Source: QNES01 sp023143415
Lineage (GTDB): Bacteria > Pseudomonadota > Gammaproteobacteria > Beggiatoales > Beggiatoaceae
Assembly (NCBI GenBank): GCA_030632725.1
Contig: DAOVUF010000127.1
Location: forward strand, 1 to 12,345
DNA: 12,345 nucleotides
Direction of reading: 5' to 3'
This document shows positions 1 through 6,115 of this stretch, one piece after another. The position numbers were made by a program, and so were the translations under genes. The notes beneath the pieces were generated by a model. It was not told where the DNA came from, did not search any database, and worked only from the letters and a program-made list of their open reading frames with translations. Within the stretch, counting starts at the first letter, position 1; the number at the start of each line of letters is the position of its first letter.

Positions 1-36
1 ACTTGATGATCGAGTTAAACAGCTTGGAAACATAGT

Positions 37-67
37 GCGTCACATCAGTTAATAACTGATGTGACGC
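37..67. repeat. Perfect 15-bp palindrome
   Basis: The arms at 37-51 and 53-67 are perfect reverse complements around a one-base loop. A weaker outer pairing (cttggaa near 23, ttccaag near 75) extends the foldback. A partial copy of one arm (gcgtaacatcagttaataat) lies at about 216-235 and covers the stop codon of the neighbouring glycosyltransferase gene. There is no T-run next to the stem, so it reads as a dispersed repeat rather than a typical terminator. Confidence 0.75.
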
Positions 68-81
68 AAGGTGCTTCCAAG

Positions 82-183
82 TTCCACCGATTTCATCGGT
101 GGCTATTCACATTTCACCCCGTTGGGGTTAGTTTCAACCCCGAAGGGGTTAAACATAAATAGCCACCGATGAAATCGGTGGAA
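82..183. repeat. Nested foldback repeat with 26-bp perfect arms
   Basis: The arms at 82-107 and 158-183 are perfect reverse complements. Each arm contains its own smaller palindrome (ccaccgat-ttc-atcggtgg). The interior holds two mini-hairpins built on ccccgttgggg and ccccgaagggg. The element could therefore fold as one long stem or as a row of short hairpins. No gene is visible in 1-226; this element and the palindrome at 37-67 are what the stretch contains. Confidence 0.8.
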
Positions 184-226
184 TTTAGGTGGAATTGAGA
201 TTTGAGAAGCGCCTGCGTAACATCAG

Positions 227-967
227 TTAATAATACATCAACTTTAAATAACGATAATAAGTGCCCTCCGCATTCGATACCGCTAACATAAAACCTTCAC
301 GCCCATCTAAAAATCCTGCTTGTAAAAAGTATGTTCGCACAAAAGCCCATAATCCGTGAAAAATCGCTTTCTTCAAACTGGACTTTTTACCTTGTTCATA
401 ATATTTAAGGGCATTAGCAGAGGAATAGCTATTCATTTTATTGAGCACTTCTTCCAACGAGTTAAAAGAATAATGTAATAAGGGTGTTTTCAGGGTACAT
501 AAGTCGCCCTGTAAAAGTTGCACTTTTTCATGAACCAAATCATCGCTAAAACACGCAGAATCGCGCCGAAATAAACGTGTGACATAATCTGGTGTCCAAC
601 CACTATGTTTTATCCACCGCCCACAGTAAGAAGATTGACGTGGCAGACGAAAGGCGGTATAATGAGTATGAATAATAGCCTGTTTAATTTCTTCTTGTAA
701 AGCAGGTGTCACTCGTTCATCGGCATCAATGGATAAAACCCATTCGCCTGTTGCCTTTGCTAAAGCGCGATTTTTCTGTGGACCAAAACCTGGCCAATCA
801 TCAGTGATAAAGATTTTATCTGTGAATGGACGACAAAGTGCAACAGTGTTATCATCGCTGCCACAATCAACCACAATAATCTCGTCCGCATAAGCAACGG
901 AGGTAAGACAGGCTTCAATATGGACAGCGGCATTTTTAGTAATAATAATAACGGAGAGTTTGGGCAT
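227..967 (-). CDS. Glycosyltransferase family 2, WaaE/KdtX-like
   Basis: A 246-residue GT-A glycosyltransferase that would transfer a sugar from a nucleotide-sugar donor, most likely to the lipopolysaccharide inner core on the cytoplasmic face of the inner membrane. The N-terminus MPKLSVIIITKN is the typical first strand of the fold; VVDCGSDDNT (residues 32-41) is the nucleotide-binding segment. SIDADE (79-84) carries the metal-binding DxD (D81, D83). RLFRR (131-135) and VHE (145-147) are landmarks of the WaaE-like subgroup. Length is normal for that family. The ATG at 967 begins the fold directly, though no clear Shine-Dalgarno is seen. The stop codon lies inside a partial copy of the repeat from 37-67. 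The gene stands alone, divergent from the receptor gene. The family call is strong; the acceptor is inferred. Confidence 0.85.
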   Translation of the reverse strand: MPKLSVIIITKNAAVHIEACLTSVAYADEIIVVDCGSDDNTVALCRPFTDKIFITDDWPGFGPQKNRALAKATGEWVLSIDADERVTPALQEEIKQAIIHTHYTAFRLPRQSSYCGRWIKHSGWTPDYVTRLFRRDSACFSDDLVHEKVQLLQGDLCTLKTPLLHYSFNSLEEVLNKMNSYSSANALKYYEQGKKSSLKKAIFHGLWAFVRTYFLQAGFLDGREGFMLAVSNAEGTYYRYLKLMYY

Positions 968-992
968 TTGTCGTATTTTACGCTATTTTTTC

Positions 993-1138
993 TTGTTCCC
1001 ACGCGCTGGTGCACTGCCATTAAGTGAAGGGCAGACACACAGGTCTGCCCCTACAAAACCCCACGTATTCTGTGGTTGTAGGGGCGAACCTGCGTGTTCG
1101 CCCTGGCTTAATGGCATTGCGCCAGCGCGTGTGAACAA
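993..1138. repeat. 146-bp composite foldback repeat
   Basis: Both ends pair over about 60 nt with mismatches. The outermost part is a gttcccacgcgctggtgc-type sequence, then gccattaag, then a block with the common GTAGGGGCGAACCTG / CAGGTCTGCCCCTAC motif. The tip is about 19 nt (1057-1075). The inner part is closely related to the element at 6339-6446, and the outer part to those at 2556 and 3617. It fills the spacer between the divergent glycosyltransferase and receptor genes, so it may hold or displace their promoters. The open frame across it (960-1157, +) is made of repeat and is not called as a gene. Confidence 0.75.
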
Positions 1139-1187
1139 TCTTGATTTTTTTAGTTAATTGATTTTAAATACGGAACTGATAACTGAT

Positions 1188-2306
1188 ATGTTGCTTTTCA
1201 TTAACAATATTTTAATTTTTTTACTGTTAATTTTATCCTACCCTGCTCATGCAGAGGATCAAAAAACACTCAGGATCGCCATTAAACCTAGCGAGCCTTG
1301 GGTGATGTACGATGTAAATTTGCCTCCTGAAAAAAGAAAGCCTGTGGGTTTTAGTATTGAACTGTGGCAAGGCATCGCCAAAGAAATCGGAGTCAAAACG
1401 CAGTGGGTTTACGAAAAAAACGTGCCTGATTTGTTAAAGAGTGTACAGGATGGCAGGGCAGATGCAGGCATTTCTGCAATAACAATTCGCAGTGATCGGG
1501 AAAAAAATATCGATTTTTCCAATTCAATGTTTGAATTGGGGTTGCAAATCATGGTTCCAGAGGGTTCTGGAACCAGCTATCCCATCATGATAGCGTTCAA
1601 TGAAATCAAGAAATTTCTGATCCCACTCAATATCAGTATATTTTTGCTGGCTCTGTTTTTTATGAGTCATCTACGGTGGTGGGTTGATAAATGGTCATCT
1701 AAGGAGTCACAAATTTGTTCTCGACATTATTGGCATGGTTTGTATGATGCTTTTTGGTGGTCTATCACAATGCTGCTGACTTGGGAAGCCCCAAAAAATC
1801 GTGGATTAGCTAGACTGATTGATCTTTCTTGGCATTTTGTCGGTTTGCTTGCTTTGGGTATATTGACCGGTATTGTCGCTGCCTCTTTGACTATTCAAGC
1901 AATTGGCGGAGCAATCAACAGTGAACAAGATTTACCCGGCAAAAAGGTAGCGGCTGTGGCGACTGATGCACCGAGAAATTATTTGGAAAATATTGGGGCA
2001 AGAGTCGTCCCTGTCTCCAATTTAGATCAAGGGATTGACATGTTGTTGAAAGGAGAAGTTGATGCATTGGTACACGATGGCCCTCGGTTGTTGTATATGG
2101 CGAAACAAATTAATCAGCAAAAAAAGACAGGGGTAGCCGTTTTACCAGCCCTGTTCAATAATCAAAACTATGGGATTATATTCCCAAATGGTAGCCAATA
2201 TTTAGAAACGGTCAATCGCGCCCTGCTAAAATTGCGTGAAGAGCAAGGCTTAAATAAAAGTTTTCACCAAAAATTACGGGATAAGTGGATCCCACAAACG
2301 AATTGA
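1188..2306 (+). CDS. Prokaryotic ionotropic glutamate receptor (GluR0-type), non-canonical filter
   Basis: A ligand-gated ion channel of 372 residues in the cytoplasmic membrane. A signal peptide (1-22, ending PAHA) leads into periplasmic ligand-binding half S1 (about 24-130). TM1 follows (about 143-160), then a pore loop (about 186-201), TM2 (about 214-236) and ligand-binding half S2 (about 245-368). The S1 stretch ITIRSDREKNIDFS (98-111) matches animal receptors: T99 and R104 align with the agonist-binding Thr480 and Arg485 of GluA2. D297 in VHDGPRLLY is at the acidic position that holds the ligand amino group. An amino acid ligand is therefore likely. The pore lacks TVGYG and reads TMLLTWEAPKN instead, so potassium selectivity is doubtful. 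I chose the ATG at 1188 because it opens the signal peptide; an in-frame TTG at 1158 adds ten polar residues. No neighbour is co-transcribed. Confidence 0.85.
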   Translation: MLLFINNILIFLLLILSYPAHAEDQKTLRIAIKPSEPWVMYDVNLPPEKRKPVGFSIELWQGIAKEIGVKTQWVYEKNVPDLLKSVQDGRADAGISAITIRSDREKNIDFSNSMFELGLQIMVPEGSGTSYPIMIAFNEIKKFLIPLNISIFLLALFFMSHLRWWVDKWSSKESQICSRHYWHGLYDAFWWSITMLLTWEAPKNRGLARLIDLSWHFVGLLALGILTGIVAASLTIQAIGGAINSEQDLPGKKVAAVATDAPRNYLENIGARVVPVSNLDQGIDMLLKGEVDALVHDGPRLLYMAKQINQQKKTGVAVLPALFNNQNYGIIFPNGSQYLETVNRALLKLREEQGLNKSFHQKLRDKWIPQTN

Positions 2307-2360
2307 GGTGCAACAAAGCTAAAGCCGTCTTGAAGAAAAACTCGAATATGTTCTATAAAT

Positions 2361-2373
2361 CAATGCCATTAAG
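2361..2373. repeat. Fragment of the dispersed caatgccattaag repeat
   Basis: These 13 bases match the arm of the elements at 6339-6446 and, less one base, 993-1138. No second arm is found here, so it is probably a solitary remnant. Confidence 0.4.
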
Positions 2374-2380
2374 GAACGTT

Positions 2381-2418
2381 TCGAGGTTTTCGTTTTTTGA
2401 AAAAAACGAAAACCTCGA
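2381..2418. repeat. Perfect 18-bp hairpin, TCGAGG family, copy 1
   Basis: The arms 2381-2398 and 2401-2418 are perfect complements with a two-base loop. The ends are TCGAGG and CCTCGA, as in the copies at 11790-11828 and 11886-11926, but the middle of the stem differs (TTTTCG here). It lies 75 bp after the receptor stop codon and could act as a factor-independent 3' end, although no T-run follows on the plus strand. Half-copies of the family are visible nearby at about 2326-2347 and 2482-2500. Confidence 0.8.
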
Positions 2419-2449
2419 AAATGAAATAAATTCGACAATGTGGAATCAG

Positions 2450-2478
2450 ACCTGACAGGTTTCCAAAACCTGTCAGGT
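2450..2478. repeat. Foldback repeat ACCTGACAGGTTT, 13-bp arms
   Basis: The arms 2450-2462 and 2466-2478 pair perfectly around three bases. To my knowledge, hairpins with this sequence occur as dispersed repeats in cyanobacteria and large sulfur bacteria. There is no coding role; the 86-codon open frame at 2440-2700 runs across this and the next repeat and is not convincing. Confidence 0.7.
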
Positions 2479-2555
2479 ATTCGAGTTGAGGCTAAAGTTT
2501 TTGTAACGACTCAGGCAACCACAAGGGTGTGCAGCCTACATAAGAATACCTTTCT

Positions 2556-2574
2556 GGTTCCCACGCGCCAGCGC
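2556..2574. repeat. Half copy of the GGTTCCCACGCGCC repeat
   Basis: This 19-base segment matches one arm of the elements at 993-1138 and 3617-3642. The complementary arm is missing, so it is a truncated copy. Confidence 0.5.
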
Positions 2575-2608
2575 TCATCATTATACATAAGTCAAAATGT
2601 CATAAAAT

Positions 2609-2685
2609 GTAGGGTGGGTAGAGCGAAGCGAAACCCACCATTTTCGGCGATGTGGTGGGTTTCGCTCTCGCTCTACCCACCCTAC
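2609..2685. repeat. 77-bp foldback repeat of the GTAGGGTGGGTAGAGCG type
   Basis: The left arm (2609-2640) and right arm (2653-2685) are complementary over 32 bp with one extra base in the right arm. The loop is 12 nt. A right arm of the same family is found at 6470-6501. With the elements at 2381 and 2450 it accounts for most of the 2307-2754 gap, where I see no gene. Confidence 0.8.
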
Positions 2686-2754
2686 AAAAAAACAATTTAA
2701 ATCAAATACTTAAATACTTATGACTAACGATGAGTGCCGGCGCATGAGAAAAAA

Positions 2755-3192
2755 CTACCCACCCGACCGTTTTTGAACTGATGGTTTTGGTAACAAGTGT
2801 ATTGAACAGTAAGCTGCCATATACACAAAATCCCGATCCATCGTGAAGAGTTGTGCATTTTTTTCAATCGCTATCGCTGCAATTAAACAATCAGTCGCTG
2901 AAGTGGTTACGCCGTTGCGACGGCAAATATTAGCTATTTTAGCCGCTTCAATGTGATGTTCTTCTGTGGCTAAAATAATGGGAAAACCTTCTATTAATAC
3001 CTGCAATTTTTCAAATTGCGCCGGTTCGCGTAAACCAGATAGAAATTCTTGAACAACAATACCGGGAATAGCAAGGGGTTCATTGTCTTTAATCATTTCC
3101 TGCAATTTAAAAACTTCAGGTGGTTTTTCCGAATCATCACGGTATTTCCGGCGATAAGCGGCTGACAAAATCGGTGTATCTAAAAGAATCAT
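2755..3192 (-). CDS. vapC: PIN-domain ribonuclease toxin, VapC family
   Basis: A 145-residue PIN endoribonuclease, the toxin of a type II toxin-antitoxin pair, expected to cut specific RNA when freed from its antitoxin. Acidic metal-binding residues sit at the usual places: D5 in ILLDTPILS, E49 in VVQEFLSGL, D101 in SATDCLIAA, and D119/D121 in FTMDRDF. Length is normal. Its ATG overlaps the antitoxin stop by four bases (ATGA), the standard layout for translational coupling. The last residues (RSGG-stop) come from a ctacccaccc sequence resembling the end of the repeat at 2609-2685, so the extreme C-terminus may be altered. The RNA target cannot be told from sequence. Confidence 0.88.
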   Translation of the reverse strand: MILLDTPILSAAYRRKYRDDSEKPPEVFKLQEMIKDNEPLAIPGIVVQEFLSGLREPAQFEKLQVLIEGFPIILATEEHHIEAAKIANICRRNGVTTSATDCLIAAIAIEKNAQLFTMDRDFVYMAAYCSIHLLPKPSVQKRSGG

Positions 3193-3401
3193 CTACCTTG
3201 ACTCCTTCGTTCCATTTCTGCTAAAAATGCCGGTTCAAAATCAATGGTACCAAAATGTTGAATGGATTCAATACGTTTACGCCATCGAATATACTCTTTG
3301 AGTGCTTCGTTTATGGTTTCCCGCTTGGTTTTATGTCCACCCAGTTGTTTCGCTTGTTCAAGTAATTCTTGATCGGCCATTTGTGTATTAATTGTTTTCA
3401 T
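3189..3401 (-). CDS. vapB: Antitoxin, VapB family
   Basis: A 70-residue antitoxin that would bind and block the VapC encoded directly after it and repress their shared promoter. Residues 1-42 match the VapB family pattern: a short strand, then DQELLEQAKQLGGHKTKRETINEALKEYI cut here as DQELLEQA and KTKRETINEALKEY, consistent with a ribbon-helix-helix-like DNA-binding part. The C-terminal segment with QHFGTIDFEPAF would be the toxin-binding tail. The ATG at 3401 has a strong Shine-Dalgarno. Antitoxin-first order with a 4-bp overlap supports an intact, coupled operon. Transcription of the pair is probably autoregulated, as is usual; no operator could be recognised. Confidence 0.87.
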   Translation of the reverse strand: MKTINTQMADQELLEQAKQLGGHKTKRETINEALKEYIRWRKRIESIQHFGTIDFEPAFLAEMERRSQGR

Positions 3402-3407
3402 CGTTTT

Positions 3408-3412
3408 CTCCT
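3408..3412 (-). promoter_or_regulatory. Ribosome binding site of vapB
   Basis: AGGAG on the minus strand, about six bases before the ATG at 3401. It supports that start for the antitoxin; VapC would be translated by coupling. Confidence 0.75.
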
Positions 3413-3482
3413 GAAATAAATAATTAAATAATTGGAAACTGAGTAAAATTAATAGTAACTTGTTGATTTTGCGTAAAAATTG

Positions 3483-3595
3483 GAGTACAACTGATTGACA
3501 GAATCAACGGATTTTTTCTCAATTTTAATTCAAATCATTAATCAAGGCGCGTATTGAATCTCTAAATCCGTTTATTCCGCTAATCCGCTGTACTC
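3483..3595. repeat. Imperfect foldback with 32-nt arms beginning GAGTACA
   Basis: The left arm 3483-3514 and right arm 3564-3595 are complementary at about 26 of 32 positions. Both start with gagtaca and end with cggattt, read from the outside inward. The right arm overlaps the stop codon of the Fic gene. The outer motif ttggagtacaac also opens each unit of the tandem repeat at 7486-7548 (minus strand). It fills most of the spacer between vapB and the Fic gene. Confidence 0.6.
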
Positions 3596-5159
3596 AGGTT
3601 TTATTCGCTTTTTTCTGGTTCCCACGCGCCGGCGTGGGAACCCATTCGGGACGCGCCAGCGTCCAGTGTTTATGGTTAAATCGCGACGAATTATTCTCTG
3701 GTATCTTCAAATAAACGCCTTCATCGTGTCTAGCGAAAGCATTACTGATATATAACATTTTCATCACTTTGTCATAGTCAGTCCAGTTTATTTTTGAGAT
3801 AAATTCTTGAGCCCTCGCCAACATTTTCAAATAGGATTCCGCCTCCCCATGACGACTAAGCCGACGCAATGTCAATAAACAATCTTCTCGAAAAACATTG
3901 GGAATGATAATACGGCATTGTTCCGCTGAGATTAATTCGGCATTCATCATAATTCTGGCTAAACGACCATTACCATCCAGAAACGGATGCACTTCAGAAA
4001 CGACAAACATGATGAAAGCGGCTCTGGCAAATGGTTCATTTAATACCCGATATAATTCAAATCCTTTTGCCAATGTACCCCGCACTAATTCAGGAGAAAC
4101 AAAAACGGTATTACCAGCACGATTGATAATCTGTTTAAATTTTCCTGGCTGTTTATCTTTTCTGGCGGCTAAAAGTATGCCATGGCGTTTTTTAAGGAGA
4201 GCTTCAAAAGCGGCTGGACTGTCTGGACGTAAACGCATTTCAACGGGATCGCTAACCAGCTGATAAGTGGCAATCACATCATGGGAATCTTCATGACGAT
4301 GAGCCAGTGGGCGATTTAAAAACACAATATCGGCGGCTTCATCCGGCTCAAATTCGGTACCTTCAATATAATTGGAAAAATAGGCATCAAAAAAGGCGAT
4401 ATTTTTCAAAATAGCCGGCGTTTCAAGCAAGTGGCGAATGGGTAACACGGTGCGACGCAAAAGTGCATGAAGGGACATAAATAATTCCAATCGTTCTGGA
4501 TCATAAGGTAATCCTTGAGCGCGGGCTTTGGCTTGTGCTGTATTCAGAATGTCGGTTGAACGGCTACCTAAAATCGCTCCAATCAGTTGTTCTAATTTGA
4601 CGTACTCCTTTTCCATGCTAAGCGAATCTGCGATAGCTTTAGCATGAGTTCTCAACTGATTGAGTTCCTCTTCTCCTCGAATTTGGCATAATTTATCTAA
4701 TCGTTGTTCTATCTCTGTTTGAGCGACGGTTTTGCGGATTGTACTTCGTTGGCGGCTGGGTTGCAGGTTTTCCAGCAAAGTCCGTTCATAACCAGAAATC
4801 AATAAGGTTTCCAAAAAAGGTTGAGTACCCTGAGTTGCCATTTGACCTAAAACCAATTGAATGGTTAACCCCGGCAACGACACTTTACGGCGATGACGAT
4901 AAGTTAAAAAAAGTGTTCCCCCCCGTTTGACATCACCTTCAAAGGCAGTACGAAAACTGACAATCGCGCCCGGAAATAAATGTCCAGCAATAAAATAACG
5001 GTTTCGGTAGATGATCTCTTCAACTGAATCAGTTAAATTAGGGGTGTAAATTTTAGGGGCAATTTTGCGAAGTTGTCCCGCTTGAAGTTGTTTAGAAATT
5101 TGTTTGGTTTCTTGATTCTTTTTAGAACCAAAAATAATGTCAGGCAAAAAATGTTTCAT
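3594..5159 (-). CDS. Fic family AMP-transferase with AbiEi-like N-terminal region
   Basis: A 521-residue Fic protein expected to transfer AMP from ATP onto Ser/Thr/Tyr of a target protein. The core motif HPFLDGNGRLAR (391-402) is complete: catalytic H391, metal-binding D395, and R399/R402. An inhibitory helix SNYIEG (262-267, SxxxEG) lies upstream, marking a class II, self-inhibited Fic. A Fic_N-like segment spans about 225-300. Residues 1-135 look different: a helical start, then LRKIAPKIYTPN, and AGHLFPGAIVSFRTAFEG, as in AbiEi-type antitoxin regulators. This suggests a DNA-binding or autoregulatory module. The ATG at 5159 (GAG about 9 nt upstream) is preferred over a GTG at 5168. Residues 498-515 are encoded by foldback repeats at 3617-3666. 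The target is unknown. The Fic call is firm; the AbiEi part is moderate. Confidence 0.88.
   Translation of the reverse strand: MKHFLPDIIFGSKKNQETKQISKQLQAGQLRKIAPKIYTPNLTDSVEEIIYRNRYFIAGHLFPGAIVSFRTAFEGDVKRGGTLFLTYRHRRKVSLPGLTIQLVLGQMATQGTQPFLETLLISGYERTLLENLQPSRQRSTIRKTVAQTEIEQRLDKLCQIRGEEELNQLRTHAKAIADSLSMEKEYVKLEQLIGAILGSRSTDILNTAQAKARAQGLPYDPERLELFMSLHALLRRTVLPIRHLLETPAILKNIAFFDAYFSNYIEGTEFEPDEAADIVFLNRPLAHRHEDSHDVIATYQLVSDPVEMRLRPDSPAAFEALLKKRHGILLAARKDKQPGKFKQIINRAGNTVFVSPELVRGTLAKGFELYRVLNEPFARAAFIMFVVSEVHPFLDGNGRLARIMMNAELISAEQCRIIIPNVFREDCLLTLRRLSRHGEAESYLKMLARAQEFISKINWTDYDKVMKMLYISNAFARHDEGVYLKIPENNSSRFNHKHWTLARPEWVPTPARGNQKKANKT
3617..3666. repeat. GGTTCCCACGC hairpin plus adjacent GGACGC hairpin, inside the Fic gene
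   Basis: The arms 3617-3627 and 3632-3642 pair perfectly around four bases. A second small hairpin (ggacgc-gcca-gcgtcc, 3649-3664) follows. Related arms are found at 993-1138 and 2556-2574. The repeat is read in frame and supplies Fic residues from about 498 to 515. Confidence 0.75.
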
Positions 5160-5300
5160 AACGACCACTCAATGTTGTTTAGTGGCAATTATTTTAGCAT
5201 AAGAGTTAAAATAACGCATTTTTTATAGCATAATTTTAATAATGGCAAATTTTATATCATAACTTGGCAAAGGGCAGATACGAGGCAGACACGCAGCTAT

Positions 5301-5344
5301 GTAGGTCGGGTTAGCTTGCGCAACAAAAAAACGTAACCCGACAT
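5301..5344. repeat. GTAGGTCGGGTTAG foldback repeat, copy A (inverted)
   Basis: A 44-bp unit with ends GTAGGTCGGGTTA and TAACCCGACAT around an A-run. It is in opposite orientation to copies B and C. Just before it (about 5266-5300) lie scraps of the ggcagacacgcag repeat. In the rest of 5160-5300 I see only AT-rich sequence without a gene. Confidence 0.75.
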
Positions 5345-5437
5345 TCCTGAATATATGCTCGGCGATATTGGATTTAATGTTATTAATATGAGTCAGGTTA
5401 TGCAAATTAAGGCAAAGGTCTATTTTTTTAGCAGCGA

Positions 5438-5543
5438 ATGTCGGGTTACGTTTTTTTTCTGCGCAATCTAACCCGACCTACATGATTAACCAGATAAATG
5501 TCGGGTTACGTTTTTTTTCTGCGCAATCTAACCCGACCTACAT
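5438..5543. repeat. Two tandem copies (B and C) of the GTCGGGTTACG foldback repeat
   Basis: Copies 5438-5483 and 5498-5543 are identical over 46 bp, with a 60-bp period and a 14-bp spacer. Each folds on gtcgggtta/taacccgac around a T-rich loop. Identity between the copies points to a recent duplication. Two units with a non-unique palindromic repeat do not make a CRISPR array. Confidence 0.85.
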
Positions 5544-5571
5544 GACTACATGACTGAGGCCGACTTTTTAT

Positions 5572-5705
5572 ATATGGGGTGTTATATGAGAAAACACACC
5601 TTAGGGTGGAATACGAATTTGGCACTATGTTCATAATTTTTTAAGGATAAAATAGAAATTCCTATATTCACCCTAAGGTGTCTTTTGTCAAATAACACCC
5701 CATAT
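5572..5705. mobile_element. MITE-like element, 134 bp with ~41-bp terminal inverted repeats
   Basis: The left end 5572-5613 and right end 5665-5705 are inverted copies with only a few differences. Both share ATATGGGGTGTTAT at the tip and ACACCTTAGGGTG further in. The interior of about 51 bp is AT-rich and has no open frame. TA lies next to TGGGG on the left and CCCCA on the right, as for Tc1/IS630-type insertions, but the palindromic ends make the duplication ambiguous. The size and lack of coding fit a non-autonomous element moved by a transposase encoded elsewhere. It sits 86 bp before the antitoxin-like gene at 5792. Confidence 0.7.
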
Positions 5706-5778
5706 TGATAAATGCGCGTGGAAATAATGAACCCCGTCAGAAACGTTTTATTTACAAATCATTTAGGATCACTATATC

Positions 5779-5782
5779 GGAG
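5779..5782 (+). promoter_or_regulatory. Ribosome binding site of the antitoxin-like gene
   Basis: GGAG nine bases before the ATG at 5792. It supports this start. Confidence 0.6.
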
Positions 5783-5791
5783 TAATTAAAC

Positions 5792-6115
5792 ATGGAAATT
5801 ATCAAAATACCGGTTTCTTATGAACTCGCTCAACAACTGCGTTCTTATAAAAATGAGCTTCCTCGACTTTTGGAATTAGGACTTCGTGTGATTAAGACGA
5901 AAAAAATCACCTCACCAGTGTCTTCACCAACATTGTTGCGACAAAAACGAGTGATCAAAGCGTTACGCCAAGCAGGTGCTATCGGACCTGATGCGGAAAC
6001 AATTGCTCAATACTTAGCCAAACCAGAAGTGAAAAAACGGCAACCTATTCGTGCCGGAGGTAAACCAACAAGTACACTTATCATTGAAGAAAGGAATAGC
6101 CGCTCATGGGATTAA
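5792..6115 (+). CDS. Antitoxin-like protein upstream of a broken PIN toxin
   Basis: A 107-residue basic protein. The start MEIIKIPVSYELAQQLRSYKN with the following LPRLLELGLR looks like a short strand plus helices, as in small DNA-binding antitoxins, but no named family is certain. A basic stretch follows at 71-94 (KRVIKALRQAG to about KKRQPIRAGGK). The role is inferred from position: its stop codon overlaps the start of a PIN toxin remnant by ten bases, the usual antitoxin-toxin arrangement. If so, it would be an autorepressor whose partner is no longer functional. The frame is open and has a good Shine-Dalgarno, so it still looks intact. It is not related in sequence to the VapB at 3189-3401. 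Confidence 0.6.
   Translation: MEIIKIPVSYELAQQLRSYKNELPRLLELGLRVIKTKKITSPVSSPTLLRQKRVIKALRQAGAIGPDAETIAQYLAKPEVKKRQPIRAGGKPTSTLIIEERNSRSWD

Noticed and set aside
960..1157. 65-codon open frame on the plus strand
   Set aside because: It is read through the composite foldback at 993-1138, and its sequence is repeat-derived with no family features.
2381..2418. Intrinsic terminator of the receptor gene
   Set aside because: The stem is strong, but no T-run follows on the plus strand, and the same hairpin family occurs away from gene ends; it is listed as a repeat.
2440..2700. 86-codon open frame on the plus strand
   Set aside because: It spans three foldback repeats and has no ribosome binding site or recognisable domain.
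3898..4263. 121-codon open frame antisense to the Fic gene
   Set aside because: The opposite strand encodes the conserved Fic core, including HPFLDGNGRLAR, so this frame is a by-product.
5222..5248. Promoter of the Fic gene (TTGCCA and TATAAA on the minus strand)
   Set aside because: The spacer is only 15 bases and the area is AT-rich, so chance matches are likely.
5223..5405. 60-codon open frame on the minus strand
   Set aside because: It crosses the repeat at 5301-5344 and shows no family signal.
5438..5543. Possible CRISPR array
   Set aside because: There are only two tandem units of 46 bp with a 14-bp spacer, the repeat is a dispersed palindrome, and no cas gene is present.
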